Source: Hyphomonas jannaschiana VP2 (GTDB taxonomy: Bacteria > Pseudomonadota > Alphaproteobacteria > Caulobacterales > Hyphomonadaceae). From it: a stretch of 64,000 bases of DNA. The notes beneath the pieces were generated by a model, which saw only the letters and a program-made list of their open reading frames with translations, was not told the DNA's origin and searched no databases. Position 1 is the first letter of the stretch, and each line of letters begins with the position of its first letter. Positions 31,674 through 40,400 of the stretch are shown one piece after another. Where the stretch lies: contig NZ_ARYJ01000003.1 of the NCBI RefSeq assembly GCF_000685215.1, positions 1 through 64,000 on the forward strand, written 5' to 3'. Both the position numbers and the translations under genes were made by a program.

Positions 31674-32849
31674 ATGACCAAGGAAACCAAGATGGCAGGC
31701 GGCAACAAGGCGGCGGAGGCCGACCTGATGGCGGCGTTCGAAGCCTTTCGCGAGGCGAATGATGCGCGGCTGGCCGAGATTGAATCGAAAGGCGCAAGCG
31801 ATCCGCTGACGGATGAGCGGCTCGCCCGGATCGACCGGCGGCTGGAGGCGCTGAGCCTGAAGATGGCCCGGCCTGAGGCAGGCGCAGCACCGGCGGCTGA
31901 ACCCGATGCCCGCACCGAAGCGTGGGGGCGTTACCTGCGCCAGGGTGACGACAGCGGCCTCGCAAAGCTGGACGTGAAGGCGCTGAACACCGGCACCGAT
32001 GCGCAGGGCGGCTATGTCGCTCCGCCGGAACTCGACCGCCTGATCGAAGCGCGCCTCTTGGCGGCAAGCCCGATGCGCCAGATCGCGACCGTGCGGCAGA
32101 CCTCTGCCGGCACGTATCGCAAGCCGGTCAGCCTCGGCGCGGCGGCGAGCTGGGTGGCCGAGGAAGGCGCACGGACGGAGACGGCGCATTCCGGCCTCTC
32201 CCTGCTGGAATTCCCCGCGGGCGAGCTCTACGCCATGCCCGCAGCGACGCAGGCCCTGCTGGAGGACTCCTATGCCGACATCGACGCTTGGCTGGCGGAC
32301 GAGGTGGAGAATGCCTTCGCCGCGCAGGAATCTGCCGCCTTCGTGACGGGCGATGGCACGAACAAGCCGAAGGGCTTTCTCGATTATGAGATCGTCGCCG
32401 AGGCCAGCCATGTCTGGGGCAAGGTCGGTTCCGTCGCCGGGGATTTCACGGCGGCCAATGCCGCCGACCAGCTGATCGACCTGATCTACACGCCGAAATC
32501 GCAGTTCCGCGCCAATGGCCGCTTCGTGATGAACCGGCGCACGGTGGCAGCCGTCCGCAAGCTGAAGGATGGCGATGGTCGCTATCTCTGGCAGCCGGGC
32601 ACGGGCGGGGACCCGGCGACCATCCTCGGCTATCCGGTGACGGAAGTCGAAGACATGCCGGACATCGGCACGGGCAACGCGGCCATCGCCTTTGGCGACT
32701 TCCGCCGCTTCTACCTGATCGCCGACCGGCAGGGCGCCCGCGTCCTCCGGGATCCGTTCAGCGCCAAGCCCTACGTCCTCTTCTACACGACCAAGCGTGT
32801 GGGCGGCGGCGTGCAGAACTTCGACGCCGCGAAAGTCATGGTCTTCTAG
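31674..32849 (+). CDS. GTA major capsid protein (gp5)
   Basis: 391 residues, HK97 fold. A charged helical N-terminal scaffold region (about 1-105: LMAAFEAFREANDARLAEIE and so on) is expected to be removed by the protease. The mature domain then begins around LNTGTDAQGGYVAPPELDRL. Later hallmarks are FVTGDGTNKPKGFLDY, FVMNRRTVAAVRKLKDGDGRYLW and GFPV-type ILGYPVTEVEDMPDI. GAAGGAG precedes the ATG. Flanked on both sides by palindromic repeats, so its transcript may be stabilised or processed at these ends (inference). Confidence 0.95.
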   Translation: MTKETKMAGGNKAAEADLMAAFEAFREANDARLAEIESKGASDPLTDERLARIDRRLEALSLKMARPEAGAAPAAEPDARTEAWGRYLRQGDDSGLAKLDVKALNTGTDAQGGYVAPPELDRLIEARLLAASPMRQIATVRQTSAGTYRKPVSLGAAASWVAEEGARTETAHSGLSLLEFPAGELYAMPAATQALLEDSYADIDAWLADEVENAFAAQESAAFVTGDGTNKPKGFLDYEIVAEASHVWGKVGSVAGDFTAANAADQLIDLIYTPKSQFRANGRFVMNRRTVAAVRKLKDGDGRYLWQPGTGGDPATILGYPVTEVEDMPDIGTGNAAIAFGDFRRFYLIADRQGARVLRDPFSAKPYVLFYTTKRVGGGVQNFDAAKVMVF

Positions 32850-32864
32850 CGGCGTCCCTTATCG

Positions 32865-32977
32865 CGTCATCCCCGACCGCGCAGCGGTCTGGGGATCCAT
32901 CTCCGGTCACTTCCTCATGTGCATGAGGGGCCGGCAGGAGATGGGCCCCAGACGGGCGGGGCCCGTCGGGGGTGACG
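32865..32977. repeat. Palindromic repeat, CGTCATCCCCGAC type
   Basis: Outer arms CGTCATCCCCGAC and GTCGGGGGTGACG pair almost perfectly. Inner arms GGGGATCCATCTCC / GGAGATGGGCCCC also pair. It lies 16 bp after the capsid stop. A different sequence from the GTCATCCCGGA type but with the same architecture. Confidence 0.75.
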
Positions 32978-33013
32978 CCACCACAAAACTCTCTCTCAAC
33001 AAAGGAAACCAAC

Positions 33014-33217
33014 ATGTTCGAATCTGTCATCGTCTCTATCATTCGTCAGGCCGCGCTGCTGACCAAGGCGCAGCAGGACGAGTTCACCACGAAAGTGGCC
33101 GAAGCCGTCGCCACCCTGATCAATTCGACCGAGACCGAAATCGACGACGAACTGATCCGCTCCATCGGCCTGCCGATCGGCTCGGCCGTGGTCGAGAAAC
33201 TGGGAACGCTGGTCTAG
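33014..33217 (+). CDS. Small hypothetical protein in the GTA cluster
   Basis: 67 residues with AAAGGAAAC before the ATG. Helical and amphipathic (ESVIVSIIRQAALLTKAQQDEF, split by charged positions) with an acidic middle; no signal peptide or HTH. It sits between capsid and gp6, where the Rhodobacter GTA has no gene of this kind. It could be a cargo, scaffold or decoration protein; nothing in the sequence decides this. It converges with, and shares stop-codon bases with, the 33214-33429 gene. Confidence 0.6.
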   Translation: MFESVIVSIIRQAALLTKAQQDEFTTKVAEAVATLINSTETEIDDELIRSIGLPIGSAVVEKLGTLV

Positions 33218-33429
33218 GCGGTGTCGTCGGGCGCAAGTGGATCGCTCTTCCTTGCCCGGCGGCGAAGATAAACCCTGATCGTGATGGTCAACAGGCTGGC
33301 CGCGATCAGGGGCACGCCGAGGAAGAGGGCAATCGTCCGGTCCTCTATCGATAGCAGGATCGCGACGCCCAGGATCAGCGGTCCGTAGACGAGATTGAAG
33401 ACGGCGTTCTTCCACAAAAAGTCGAGCAT
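33214..33429 (-). CDS. Small two-span membrane protein within the GTA cluster, antisense
   Basis: 71 residues with two hydrophobic segments (VYGPLILGVAILLSI and IALFLGVPLIAASLLTI) and a basic C-terminus (RVYLRRRARKS). The hairpin layout is holin-like in size. It runs against the GTA genes, and its TAG overlaps the TAG of the 67-aa gene (CTAG). A plus-strand transcript would be antisense to it. Lysis is required for GTA release and no holin is obvious elsewhere, but that link is speculative. Confidence 0.55.
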   Translation of the reverse strand: MLDFLWKNAVFNLVYGPLILGVAILLSIEDRTIALFLGVPLIAASLLTITIRVYLRRRARKSDPLAPDDTA

Positions 33430-33455
33430 CGCCCGACACTAACAAGGAATTTGAA

Positions 33456-34004
33456 ATGAGCAATCTGACGGTGATTACACCGCCAGCGGAGGAGGCTTTG
33501 TCTCTTGGCGCGGCGAAGGAGTATCTCCGCATCGGGCATGATGGGGAGGATGGGCTGGTGGCTGCGCTGATCCCGGCGGCGCGGGCGCGGCTGGAGATTG
33601 TGGGCGGGTTTGCCCTCGTGACGCAGACGCTGAAGCGCGGCTGGGATTGCTGGCCGCCGGGCGTGACGCGGCATGGCGTGCGCCTGCTGCCGGGGCCGGC
33701 CTCGGCGCTGGTCGCGGTGGAAATCATCGGGCTGGAAGGCGGCACGGAGACGGTCACCACGCGCTTTGTGCTGGAAGACGGGCGGCTGAAGCTGAAGCCT
33801 TTCGTGCCGCTGCCGGGCATTCCGCTTGGCGGGCGCGTGGAGGTGACGTTCGTGGCGGGCTATGGCGCGGCGGCGGATGTGCCGGCGGATCTGGTGCAGG
33901 CGTTGAAGCGGCTGGTGCTGGTCGCCTATCAGCGCGGCGAGGGCGCAGACCTGCCGGAAGACGTCGCGGCGATCCTGAACACCCGCACTGAGGTGCGGCT
34001 GTGA
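33456..34004 (+). CDS. GTA head-tail adaptor (gp6)
   Basis: 182 residues of the phage gp6-like/DUF head-tail connector family. The N-terminal helical module LSLGAAKEYLRIGHDGEDGLV is followed by a beta domain and a C-terminal helix (DLVQALKRLVLVAYQRG). It attaches below the portal ring. AAGGAATTTGAA precedes the ATG. Its last bases overlap the GTG start of the tail terminator gene, so no separate gp7-type stopper gene fits between them. Confidence 0.8.
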   Translation: MSNLTVITPPAEEALSLGAAKEYLRIGHDGEDGLVAALIPAARARLEIVGGFALVTQTLKRGWDCWPPGVTRHGVRLLPGPASALVAVEIIGLEGGTETVTTRFVLEDGRLKLKPFVPLPGIPLGGRVEVTFVAGYGAAADVPADLVQALKRLVLVAYQRGEGADLPEDVAAILNTRTEVRL

Positions 34005-34417
34005 GTGGGCGGGCGGAGGAGGCCGTGCAGGCGGCACTGATGGCGCTGCTGCGCGCGGATGCGGGCGTCAAGTCCGTCTTCGGAACGCCCGCCCGCGTGC
34101 TGGACGCGGAGAGCGAGGAACCGCTCTACCCCTACGCGCTGATCGACCGGCACGAGACGAGCCCGGCCGGGGCGAGCCTGGTGGACGGGCTGGAGCATCG
34201 CATCACGCTGGCCTGCTACTCACGCGACTATGGCGTGCGCGGCGCGAAGGAATGTCTCTCGGCCCTTCGTGCGGCGGTGGAGGGCGCGGACTGGGCGGTG
34301 GAGGGCCAGCATGTGGTGCTGTCGCAGGTGATCTTCGCGGACGCCATGCGCACGCCGGACAAGCGCGCCTTTCGCGGCGTGGTGCGGGTGCGGATCATTT
34401 CAGAGGAGGCGGCCTGA
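34001..34417 (+). CDS. GTA tail terminator (gp8, DUF3168)
   Basis: 138 residues from a GTG overlapping the gp6 stop. The pattern AVQAALMALLRADAGVKSVFG, then YPYALIDRHE and HRITLACYSR is that of DUF3168 proteins, which cap the tail tube and join it to the head. Overlaps the next start by one base (TGATG). Confidence 0.85.
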   Translation: MSGRAEEAVQAALMALLRADAGVKSVFGTPARVLDAESEEPLYPYALIDRHETSPAGASLVDGLEHRITLACYSRDYGVRGAKECLSALRAAVEGADWAVEGQHVVLSQVIFADAMRTPDKRAFRGVVRVRIISEEAA

Positions 34418-34830
34418 TGGCGGGGCAAAAAGGCAGGGACATCCTGCTGAAAATTTCAGATGGCGCGGGCGGCTTCGTCACGCTGGCGGGCATCCGCGCG
34501 AGCCGGATCCAGCTGTCTGCCGCTTTGGTGGACGCAACCAGCGCCGACAGCCCGGAGGCGTGGCGCGAACTGCTGGCCGGGGCGGGCGCAAAAGCGGCAA
34601 AAGTCACCGGCCGGGGCGTGTTCAAGGACGCGGCCAGCGATGCGCGGATGCGGGCCGTCTTCTTCGCAGGCGAGACGCCGGGCTGGCAGTTCATCCTGCC
34701 GGACTTCGGCACGCTGTCAGGCGCCTTCCAGGTCAGCGAACTCAGTTGGAGCGGCGAGCATGATGGCGAGGCGGAGTTCTCCGTCACGCTGGAAAGCGCG
34801 GGCCTCGTCAGCTTCGAGGCGATACCATGA
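34417..34830 (+). CDS. GTA major tail tube protein (gp9)
   Basis: 137 residues, TP901-1/TIGR02126-type major tail protein: start AGQKGRDILLKISDGAG, then a beta-rich core with SADSPEAWRELLAGAG and FQVSELSWSGEHDGEAEFSVTLESAG. It would form the tail tube. Translationally coupled upstream, and overlaps the next gene by 4 bases. Confidence 0.9.
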   Translation: MAGQKGRDILLKISDGAGGFVTLAGIRASRIQLSAALVDATSADSPEAWRELLAGAGAKAAKVTGRGVFKDAASDARMRAVFFAGETPGWQFILPDFGTLSGAFQVSELSWSGEHDGEAEFSVTLESAGLVSFEAIP

Positions 34831-35120
34831 ACGCCGCCCGGGGAGAGACCAGCCTGATGATCGGCGGCACCGAGCGGCGGCTCTGCCTGACGCTCGGTGC
34901 GCTGGCGGAGATCGAGGCGGCCTTTGGCTGCAAGCGGATGAGCGAGCTGGACGCGCGGCTGCGCAGCCTGTCAGCGGCGGACCTGATGCTGGTGCTGGCC
35001 GCCCTGCTGCGGGGCGGCGGTGAAGACGAGGCCGCAACGCGTCTCGGCAGCGCAGACGTCTCCCCCGGTGCAGCGGCGCGGGCGGTGGCGGAGGCGTTCC
35101 GGCTGGGGCTCGCGGCGTGA
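34827..35120 (+). CDS. GTA tail assembly chaperone (gp10, GTA-specific family)
   Basis: 97 residues. The core GGTERRLCLTLGALAEIEAAFG is the hallmark of the gene-transfer-agent family protein found before the tail chaperone TIGR02216. A helical C-terminus follows. It likely works with the next gene during tail assembly. The stop codon abuts the next ATG (GTGATG). Confidence 0.85.
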   Translation: MNAARGETSLMIGGTERRLCLTLGALAEIEAAFGCKRMSELDARLRSLSAADLMLVLAALLRGGGEDEAATRLGSADVSPGAAARAVAEAFRLGLAA

Positions 35121-35341
35121 TGCTTCCGTGGGCGGTGATGTTGCGGGCAGCGCTGTCTGCGGGGGTCACGCCGGACGCGTTCTGGCGGCTGTCCCTGCGC
35201 GAGTGGCGGTGGCTGGCCGGTGAAGGTGGCGAAGCAATGAGCCGGGGACGGCTCGCGGCGCTGATGGGGGCATATCCGGATGGGGAGGTGCGTGCCGCTT
35301 CATCCTTCGACTTCGCTCAGGATGAGTCCCGCACTTTTTGA
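35120..35341 (+). CDS. GTA tail assembly chaperone (gp10.1, DUF2376) with repeat-derived tail
   Basis: 73 residues. The family core WRLSLREWRWLAGEGG, with MSRGRLAALMGAYPD, ends near residue 57. The last 13-15 codons (SFDFAQDESRTF) are read from the left arm of a palindromic repeat, so the original C-terminus has probably been replaced by repeat sequence and the stop lies in the repeat loop. ATG at 35120 or GTG at 35117 are both possible. Confidence 0.78.
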   Translation: MLPWAVMLRAALSAGVTPDAFWRLSLREWRWLAGEGGEAMSRGRLAALMGAYPDGEVRAASSFDFAQDESRTF

Positions 35342-35366
35342 GCGCTCATGCTGAGCGAAGTCGAAG
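35305..35366. repeat. Palindromic repeat, CTTCGACTTCGCTCAG type
   Basis: Arms 35305-35326 and 35345-35366 match at 21 of 22 positions with an 18-base loop. The left arm encodes the end of gp10.1. The right arm lies 46 bp before the gp11 start. This hairpin type is common in genomes of related bacteria. Confidence 0.8.
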
Positions 35367-35411
35367 CACGAGCGCGGGTTGTTCGGAATCACGCAGCAAT
35401 TGGAGAAAGAA

Positions 35412-35777
35412 GTGGACAATTTCGAGAGTGATCTCGCCTCAGCCGCCGATGCGCTGCGGGCGCTGGCAGAGGGGCCGGGGGCGGAAGCGGCGGGCGCGCT
35501 GGAAGAGACCTTCGGGCAGGCCGGCGCGCGCATCGAGGCGACGCTGGCACAGGCGGCGCGTAGCGGCGAGCTGGATTTCCAGCGCATGGCCGATGCCATC
35601 CTGCGCGACATTGCGCGGGTGGCCGCCGAAGCCGTGTTCAATGGCGGGCAATCCTCTTCCGCCCTGAACGTCAACATGAACTTTGCGCAGGGTACGGAAC
35701 AATCTGCCGTGACCGGGCGCAATGCCATCGGCGCCGTGCTGGCACGTCTGGTCAGTCAGGGAGGGCGGTTCCTGTGA
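35412..35777 (+). CDS. GTA tail protein, short gp11/tape-measure-like
   Basis: 121 residues from a GTG at 35412 with GGAGAAAG upstream; a TTG at 35379 would add 11 residues. A helical N-terminal part (FESDLASAADALRALAEG, EETFGQAGARIEATLAQA) is followed by a small beta/hydrophobic C-terminus (LNVNMNFAQG, NAIGAVLARLVSQGG). The Rhodobacter GTA gp11 is recalled as roughly 220 residues, so this one looks shortened, and tape-measure length sets tail length. The stop overlaps the next start. Confidence 0.7.
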   Translation: MDNFESDLASAADALRALAEGPGAEAAGALEETFGQAGARIEATLAQAARSGELDFQRMADAILRDIARVAAEAVFNGGQSSSALNVNMNFAQGTEQSAVTGRNAIGAVLARLVSQGGRFL

Positions 35778-36391
35778 GCCTCAGCAATTTTCACGAAGTG
35801 AGCTTCCCCGTACCGCTGGCGCTGGCGGCAAGCGGCGGGCCGGAGCGGAAGACCGAAGTCGTTACGCTGGCGAGCGGGGCGGAGGCGCGCAATGCGCTGT
35901 GGGCGGGGTCCCGCAGACGCTGGGATGTGGGCAGTGCGATCACGCGGCTGGACACGCTGCAGTCGGTGGTCGCTTTCTTTGAGGTGCGCGGCGGCCGGCT
36001 TTTCGGCTTCCGTTTCCGCGATGCGCTCGACGACCGCAGCTGCGCGCCGGGCGTGGCCGTGAGTGCCACCGACCAGGTGATCGGTACGGGCGATAGCGAG
36101 ACGGCGGCCTTCCAGCTGGTGAAAGCCTACGGCACTTATGCCCGGCGCATCCTGAAGCCGGTGGCGGGCAGCGTGCTTGTGGCGGTCGATGGCGTGCCGG
36201 CCTCCGCTGACGTGGACGAGACAACCGGCATCGTCACGCTGGCCTCCGCCCCGGCAGAGGGCGCGAGCATTACGGCAGGCTATCGCTTCGATTGCCCGGT
36301 GCGGTTCGACACGGACAGGCTGGACGTAAACCTCGAAGCTTTTGGCGCGGGCCGTGTGCTGAGCATTCCCCTGATCGAACTGGTGGGCTGA
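35774..36391 (+). CDS. GTA distal tail protein (gp12, DUF2460)
   Basis: 205 residues. The N-terminal FHEVSFPVPLALAASGGPE, then TLASGAEARNALWAGSRRRWDVGSA and the C-terminal YRFDCPVRFDTDRLDVNLEAF are diagnostic for DUF2460. It forms the hexameric ring joining tube and baseplate hub. Four-base overlap with gp11; three bases precede gp13. Confidence 0.92.
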   Translation: MSLSNFHEVSFPVPLALAASGGPERKTEVVTLASGAEARNALWAGSRRRWDVGSAITRLDTLQSVVAFFEVRGGRLFGFRFRDALDDRSCAPGVAVSATDQVIGTGDSETAAFQLVKAYGTYARRILKPVAGSVLVAVDGVPASADVDETTGIVTLASAPAEGASITAGYRFDCPVRFDTDRLDVNLEAFGAGRVLSIPLIELVG

Positions 36392-36394
36392 GTC

Positions 36395-37042
36395 ATGCGG
36401 CTGATCGATAATGAACTTACGGCGCGGCTGGAAAGCGGCGCGACGATGACCTGCCTCTGCTGGCGCCTGACGCGTGGCGACGGTTTCGTGCTGGCGGCGA
36501 CGGAGCATGACCGCGCGCTGCTTGTGGACGGCGTGACCTATTCACCGGGTGGGGCGCTCAGCGCGGGCAGCTTCACGCAGAGCGCAGGCCTGCAGCCGGG
36601 ACAGGCCGCGGCGGGCGGTGTGCTGGCCGACGACGCGATCACCGAGGCGGATCTTGCCGCCGGTCTGTGGGATGGTGCGCGCGTTGAGGTTCTGCGCGTG
36701 GACTGGGAACGGCCAGACCTGTTCGTGCAGGTCTGGAGCGGGCGCCTCAGCGAGGTGACGCGCGGCCCTGGCGGGTTCGAGGCTGAGCTCATCTCTCTCA
36801 AGGCCGATCTGGAGCGGCCAGTGGGGCGCGTTTATGCGCGGGCCTGCGATGCGGTGCTGGGCGATGCGCGTTGCGGCGTGGAGACGGGCGCGTTTCCGGG
36901 CCTTGCCTGCGACCAGCGCTTCGCGACCTGCCGGGATGTGTTCGGCAATCAGGAAAACTTCCGGGGCTTCCCGCATCTTCCGGGGGCGGAGTTCGTGCTT
37001 GAAGGCCCGGCGGCGACCGGTAACACAGGGGGCAAGCGATGA
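36395..37042 (+). CDS. GTA tail hub protein (gp13, DUF2163/BR0599) with internal deletion
   Basis: 215 residues; related proteins are usually close to 300. The N-terminal DUF2163 domain is complete (TCLCWRLTRGDGFVLAATEHDR to LISLKADLERPVGRVYARACD). The BR0599 C-terminal part begins (GDARCGV) and ends (CDQRFATCRDVFGNQENFRGFPHLPG) normally, but the segment of roughly 70 residues that normally lies between these cysteine blocks is reduced to about eight. The frame is intact. Overlaps gp14 by 4 bases. Confidence 0.85.
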   Translation: MRLIDNELTARLESGATMTCLCWRLTRGDGFVLAATEHDRALLVDGVTYSPGGALSAGSFTQSAGLQPGQAAAGGVLADDAITEADLAAGLWDGARVEVLRVDWERPDLFVQVWSGRLSEVTRGPGGFEAELISLKADLERPVGRVYARACDAVLGDARCGVETGAFPGLACDQRFATCRDVFGNQENFRGFPHLPGAEFVLEGPAATGNTGGKR

Positions 37043-37470
37043 AACGGGCAGAGATTGTGGCCGCCGCACGCGGCTGGATCGGTACGCCTTACCGGCATCA
37101 GGCCAGCCTGAAAGGCGCAGGCTGTGACTGCCTGGGCCTTGTTCGGGGCGTCTGGCGGGAACTGGTCGGGGCGGAGCCGGAAGCGGCACCTGCCTATTCG
37201 CCGGACTGGGCCGAGGCATTGGGCGAGGAAACGCTCATGGAGGCGGCGCGGCGGCATCTGCTGGAAGTGCCAGTCGGGGCAGCGGGTGCGGGCGATGTGC
37301 TCCTGTTCCGCATGGCGGCGGGCGTCCCGGTAAAGCATTGCGGCATCGCCACCGGCGAAGGCACGCTGGTGCACGCCTATTGGGGGCGGTCGGCAGTGGA
37401 GACGCGGCTGGTGCCGTGGTGGCAGCGGCGCGCAGTGGCGGCGTTCCGCTTTCCGGGGGTGGAGGAATAG
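37039..37470 (+). CDS. GTA NlpC/P60 cell-wall peptidase (gp14)
   Basis: 143 residues. The NlpC/P60 site is visible: C31 in GCDCLGLVRG, H100 in PVKHCGIATG and H112 in LVHAYWG. It would cut peptide stems of peptidoglycan during DNA delivery, as part of the tail tip. Sits between hub and the giant tail-tip gene, as in other GTAs. The extra C29 two residues before the catalytic position is also typical of this subfamily. Confidence 0.92.
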   Translation: MKRAEIVAAARGWIGTPYRHQASLKGAGCDCLGLVRGVWRELVGAEPEAAPAYSPDWAEALGEETLMEAARRHLLEVPVGAAGAGDVLLFRMAAGVPVKHCGIATGEGTLVHAYWGRSAVETRLVPWWQRRAVAAFRFPGVEE

Positions 37471-37472
37471 GC

Positions 37473-40400
37473 ATGGCACAGATCGTTCTATCCCAGGCCG
37501 GGGCGGCGCTGGGGCGGCATTTGCTGCCGCAGGGGCTGAAACTGCTGGGCACGCAGGTGGCGGGCGCGGCGATCGGGCGGACTGTTGGCTCACTGGCGGG
37601 CAGGCTGATCGATGCGCGTCTCGTCCCGCCGGTGGAAGGCCCGCGCGTGAAGACGCTGCCGGTGATGGAGTCGCGGGAGGGCGTCGGCATACCGTCTGTC
37701 TACGGGCGGATGCGGGTGGCCGGGCAGGTGATCTGGGCGTCAAGGTTCCGGGAGCATCGTACGACGCAGTCCAGCGGCAGCAAGGGCGGCCCCCGCGTGA
37801 CCAGTTATGACTATACGGTGAGCCTCGCCGTGGCGCTGGGTGAGGGGCCGGTGCTGGCCGTGCAGCGTGCCTGGGCAAATGGCGAGGCGTTCGACCTGTC
37901 GCAGGTGACGCATCGCCTGTATCGCGGGGAGGCGGATCAGCCGCCGGACCCGCTGATCGAGATGATTGAAGGCGCCGCGCCGGCCTATCGCGGCACGGCC
38001 TATATCGTGTTCGAGGACCTGCCGCTGGGCGATTTCGGCAATCGTATCCCGCAGCTGAGTTTCGAAATCGTCCGTGTGCCGCCGGGCAGTGACACGCCGG
38101 GGCTGGACGCGTCTGTCACCGGGGTGAACGTCATCCCGGCGTCCGGCGAGTTTATCTATGCAACGGAAATCGTGCGCGAGCGGGTGCGCCGCGGGCAGGA
38201 GCGGGCGCTGAATGCCAATTCCGGTGAGGCGCGGGCAGACTTTCTTGTGTCACTGGACCAGTTGGAGGCGGACCTGCCGCGCGTGAACCGGGCGGCGCTG
38301 ACGGTTGGCTGGTTCGGCACCAGCGTGGCGGCGGGCGATTGCCAGATCCATCCGGGTGTGGAGACGCGGGAACGGGTGACTGTGCCGCAGAGCTGGCGCG
38401 TGGCGGGCATCGGGCGGGCGGAGGCGTATCTCGTCTCGCGCGATGAGAGCGACCGGCCGAACTATGGCGGCACGCCCTCCGATGCCAGCGTGAAACAGGC
38501 GATTGCGGAGATGACTGCGCGGGGGATCGCGGTAACCTTCTCGCCCTTCCTGTTCATGGACAGCGAGGGATTCCCCTGGCGCGGGCGGATTGGCGTGAGC
38601 GCCGATGGCACGGCGGCGGCGCGCAGCGAGATCGACGCCTTTGTGAATGGGGCGAACGGCTTCCGGCATTTCATCCTGCACTATGCGAACCTCTGCGCGG
38701 CGGCGGGCGGCGTGGAGGCGTTTCTGATCGGCAGCGAGATGGTGGGGCTCACGCGTGTGCGGGACGAGGCGGGTGCGTTTCCTTTTGTAGAAGCGCTGGT
38801 GTCGCTGGCGGCGGAAGTGAAGGCGATCCTGCCGGGAGCGAAGGTATCTTATGCCGCGGACTGGACGGAGTATGGCGCCTATGTACCCGGCGATGGCAGT
38901 GGCGATGTGTTGTTCCCGCTGGATGATCTGTGGGCGAGCGCCGACGTGGATTTCGTCGGGATCGACTGGTATCCGCCCATGGGGGACTGGCGCAGTGGAA
39001 CGGATCATCTGGATGCGCTGGCGGGTTATGCCGGACCGGATGACTCGGATTACCTCGCCTATCAGATCAGCGGCGGGGAGGCCTATGACTGGTATTATGC
39101 CAGCCAGGCGGACCGGGACGCGCAGGTGCGTACACCGATCAATGACACGGCGTATGGCGAGCACTGGGCGTTCCGCGCGAAGGACCTTTCGGGGTGGGCC
39201 GGGAACCTGCATTACCCGCGCCCCGGCGGTGTGCGGGCGGGGGCGCCGACGGGCTGGGTGCCCGGGTCGAAGCCTGTTCGTCTGAGTGAGATCGGCTTCG
39301 GCGCGGTGGACAAGGGCGGCAATGCGCCGAACCTTTTCCATGATCCCAAGAGCACCGAGAGCGCCCTGCCGCCATATTCCAGCGGATCGCGGGATGATTT
39401 GTTCCAGCGTCAGGCGCTGGCGGTGACGCTGGCGCATTGGGAGGCGAGCCCGCTGGTGGAGGCCGCGATGGTCTGGGCCTGGGACGGGCGGCCGTTCCCG
39501 GCCTGGCCGCTGCGGGATGACCTCTGGGGCGACGGGGCCAACTGGGCGCTCGGGCACTGGCTGAACGGGCGCGCGGGTCTTGCAGCGCTTGGCGATGTGG
39601 TGCGGGACATCTGTCTACGCGGCGGCGTGGAAAACGTGCACGCGAGTACGCTCGACGGTGTGGTACAGGGCTTCACGCTCGACGGCGTCTATAGCGTGCG
39701 CGGGGCGCTGGAGCCGCTGAAGCTGGCCTTCGGGTTTGAGGCTGTGGAGCGGGATGGCGCGATCGTGTTCCGTATGGAAGGCGATGGGTCGGTTCACGAA
39801 ATCGACAGTGAGCGGATCGGTGAGGACGGCGTCTCTGCCACAAGGCACCTGCTGGACAAGGCGCCCGGCCGGCTGCGCCTGCAATTTGTCGACGGGGCGG
39901 AGCGTTTCGGTCCGGCTCTGGCGGAAGCGCGCCGGACGGTCGGGGACATGCGGCTGGTCGCCGATGCGAGCCTGCCGCTGCTTCTCTCATCCACCGAGGC
40001 GGAGGAAATTGCCGGGCGGCTGCTGGCCCGGGCCACACAGGGCGAAACGGCGGAGGTGACGCTGCCACTGTCCGGTCTTGCGGTCGAACCGGGCGATGCG
40101 CTGCGGCTGGATGGCGGTGCGCTGTGGCGGGTGGATGAGGTGGTGGACCGGGGCGCGGAACGTGTCCTGTCGCTCAGGGAAGACCCGCCGGAAGCGAACC
40201 GGGTTCGCGCGGCCGGGATCGGGGGCGTGCCTGCGCCGGCGCCAGTGTTTGGCGGCGTGGACCTCGTGCTGATCGACGGCCCGCGTCTTGCTGGTGAGGC
40301 GTCCGGTGTGCGTGTCGCAGCCTGGGCCGATCCCTGGCCGGGAGAGGTCGCCATTCTGGCCGGGTCGGACGCCGGCGCGATGACCGAACGGGCGAGGCTG

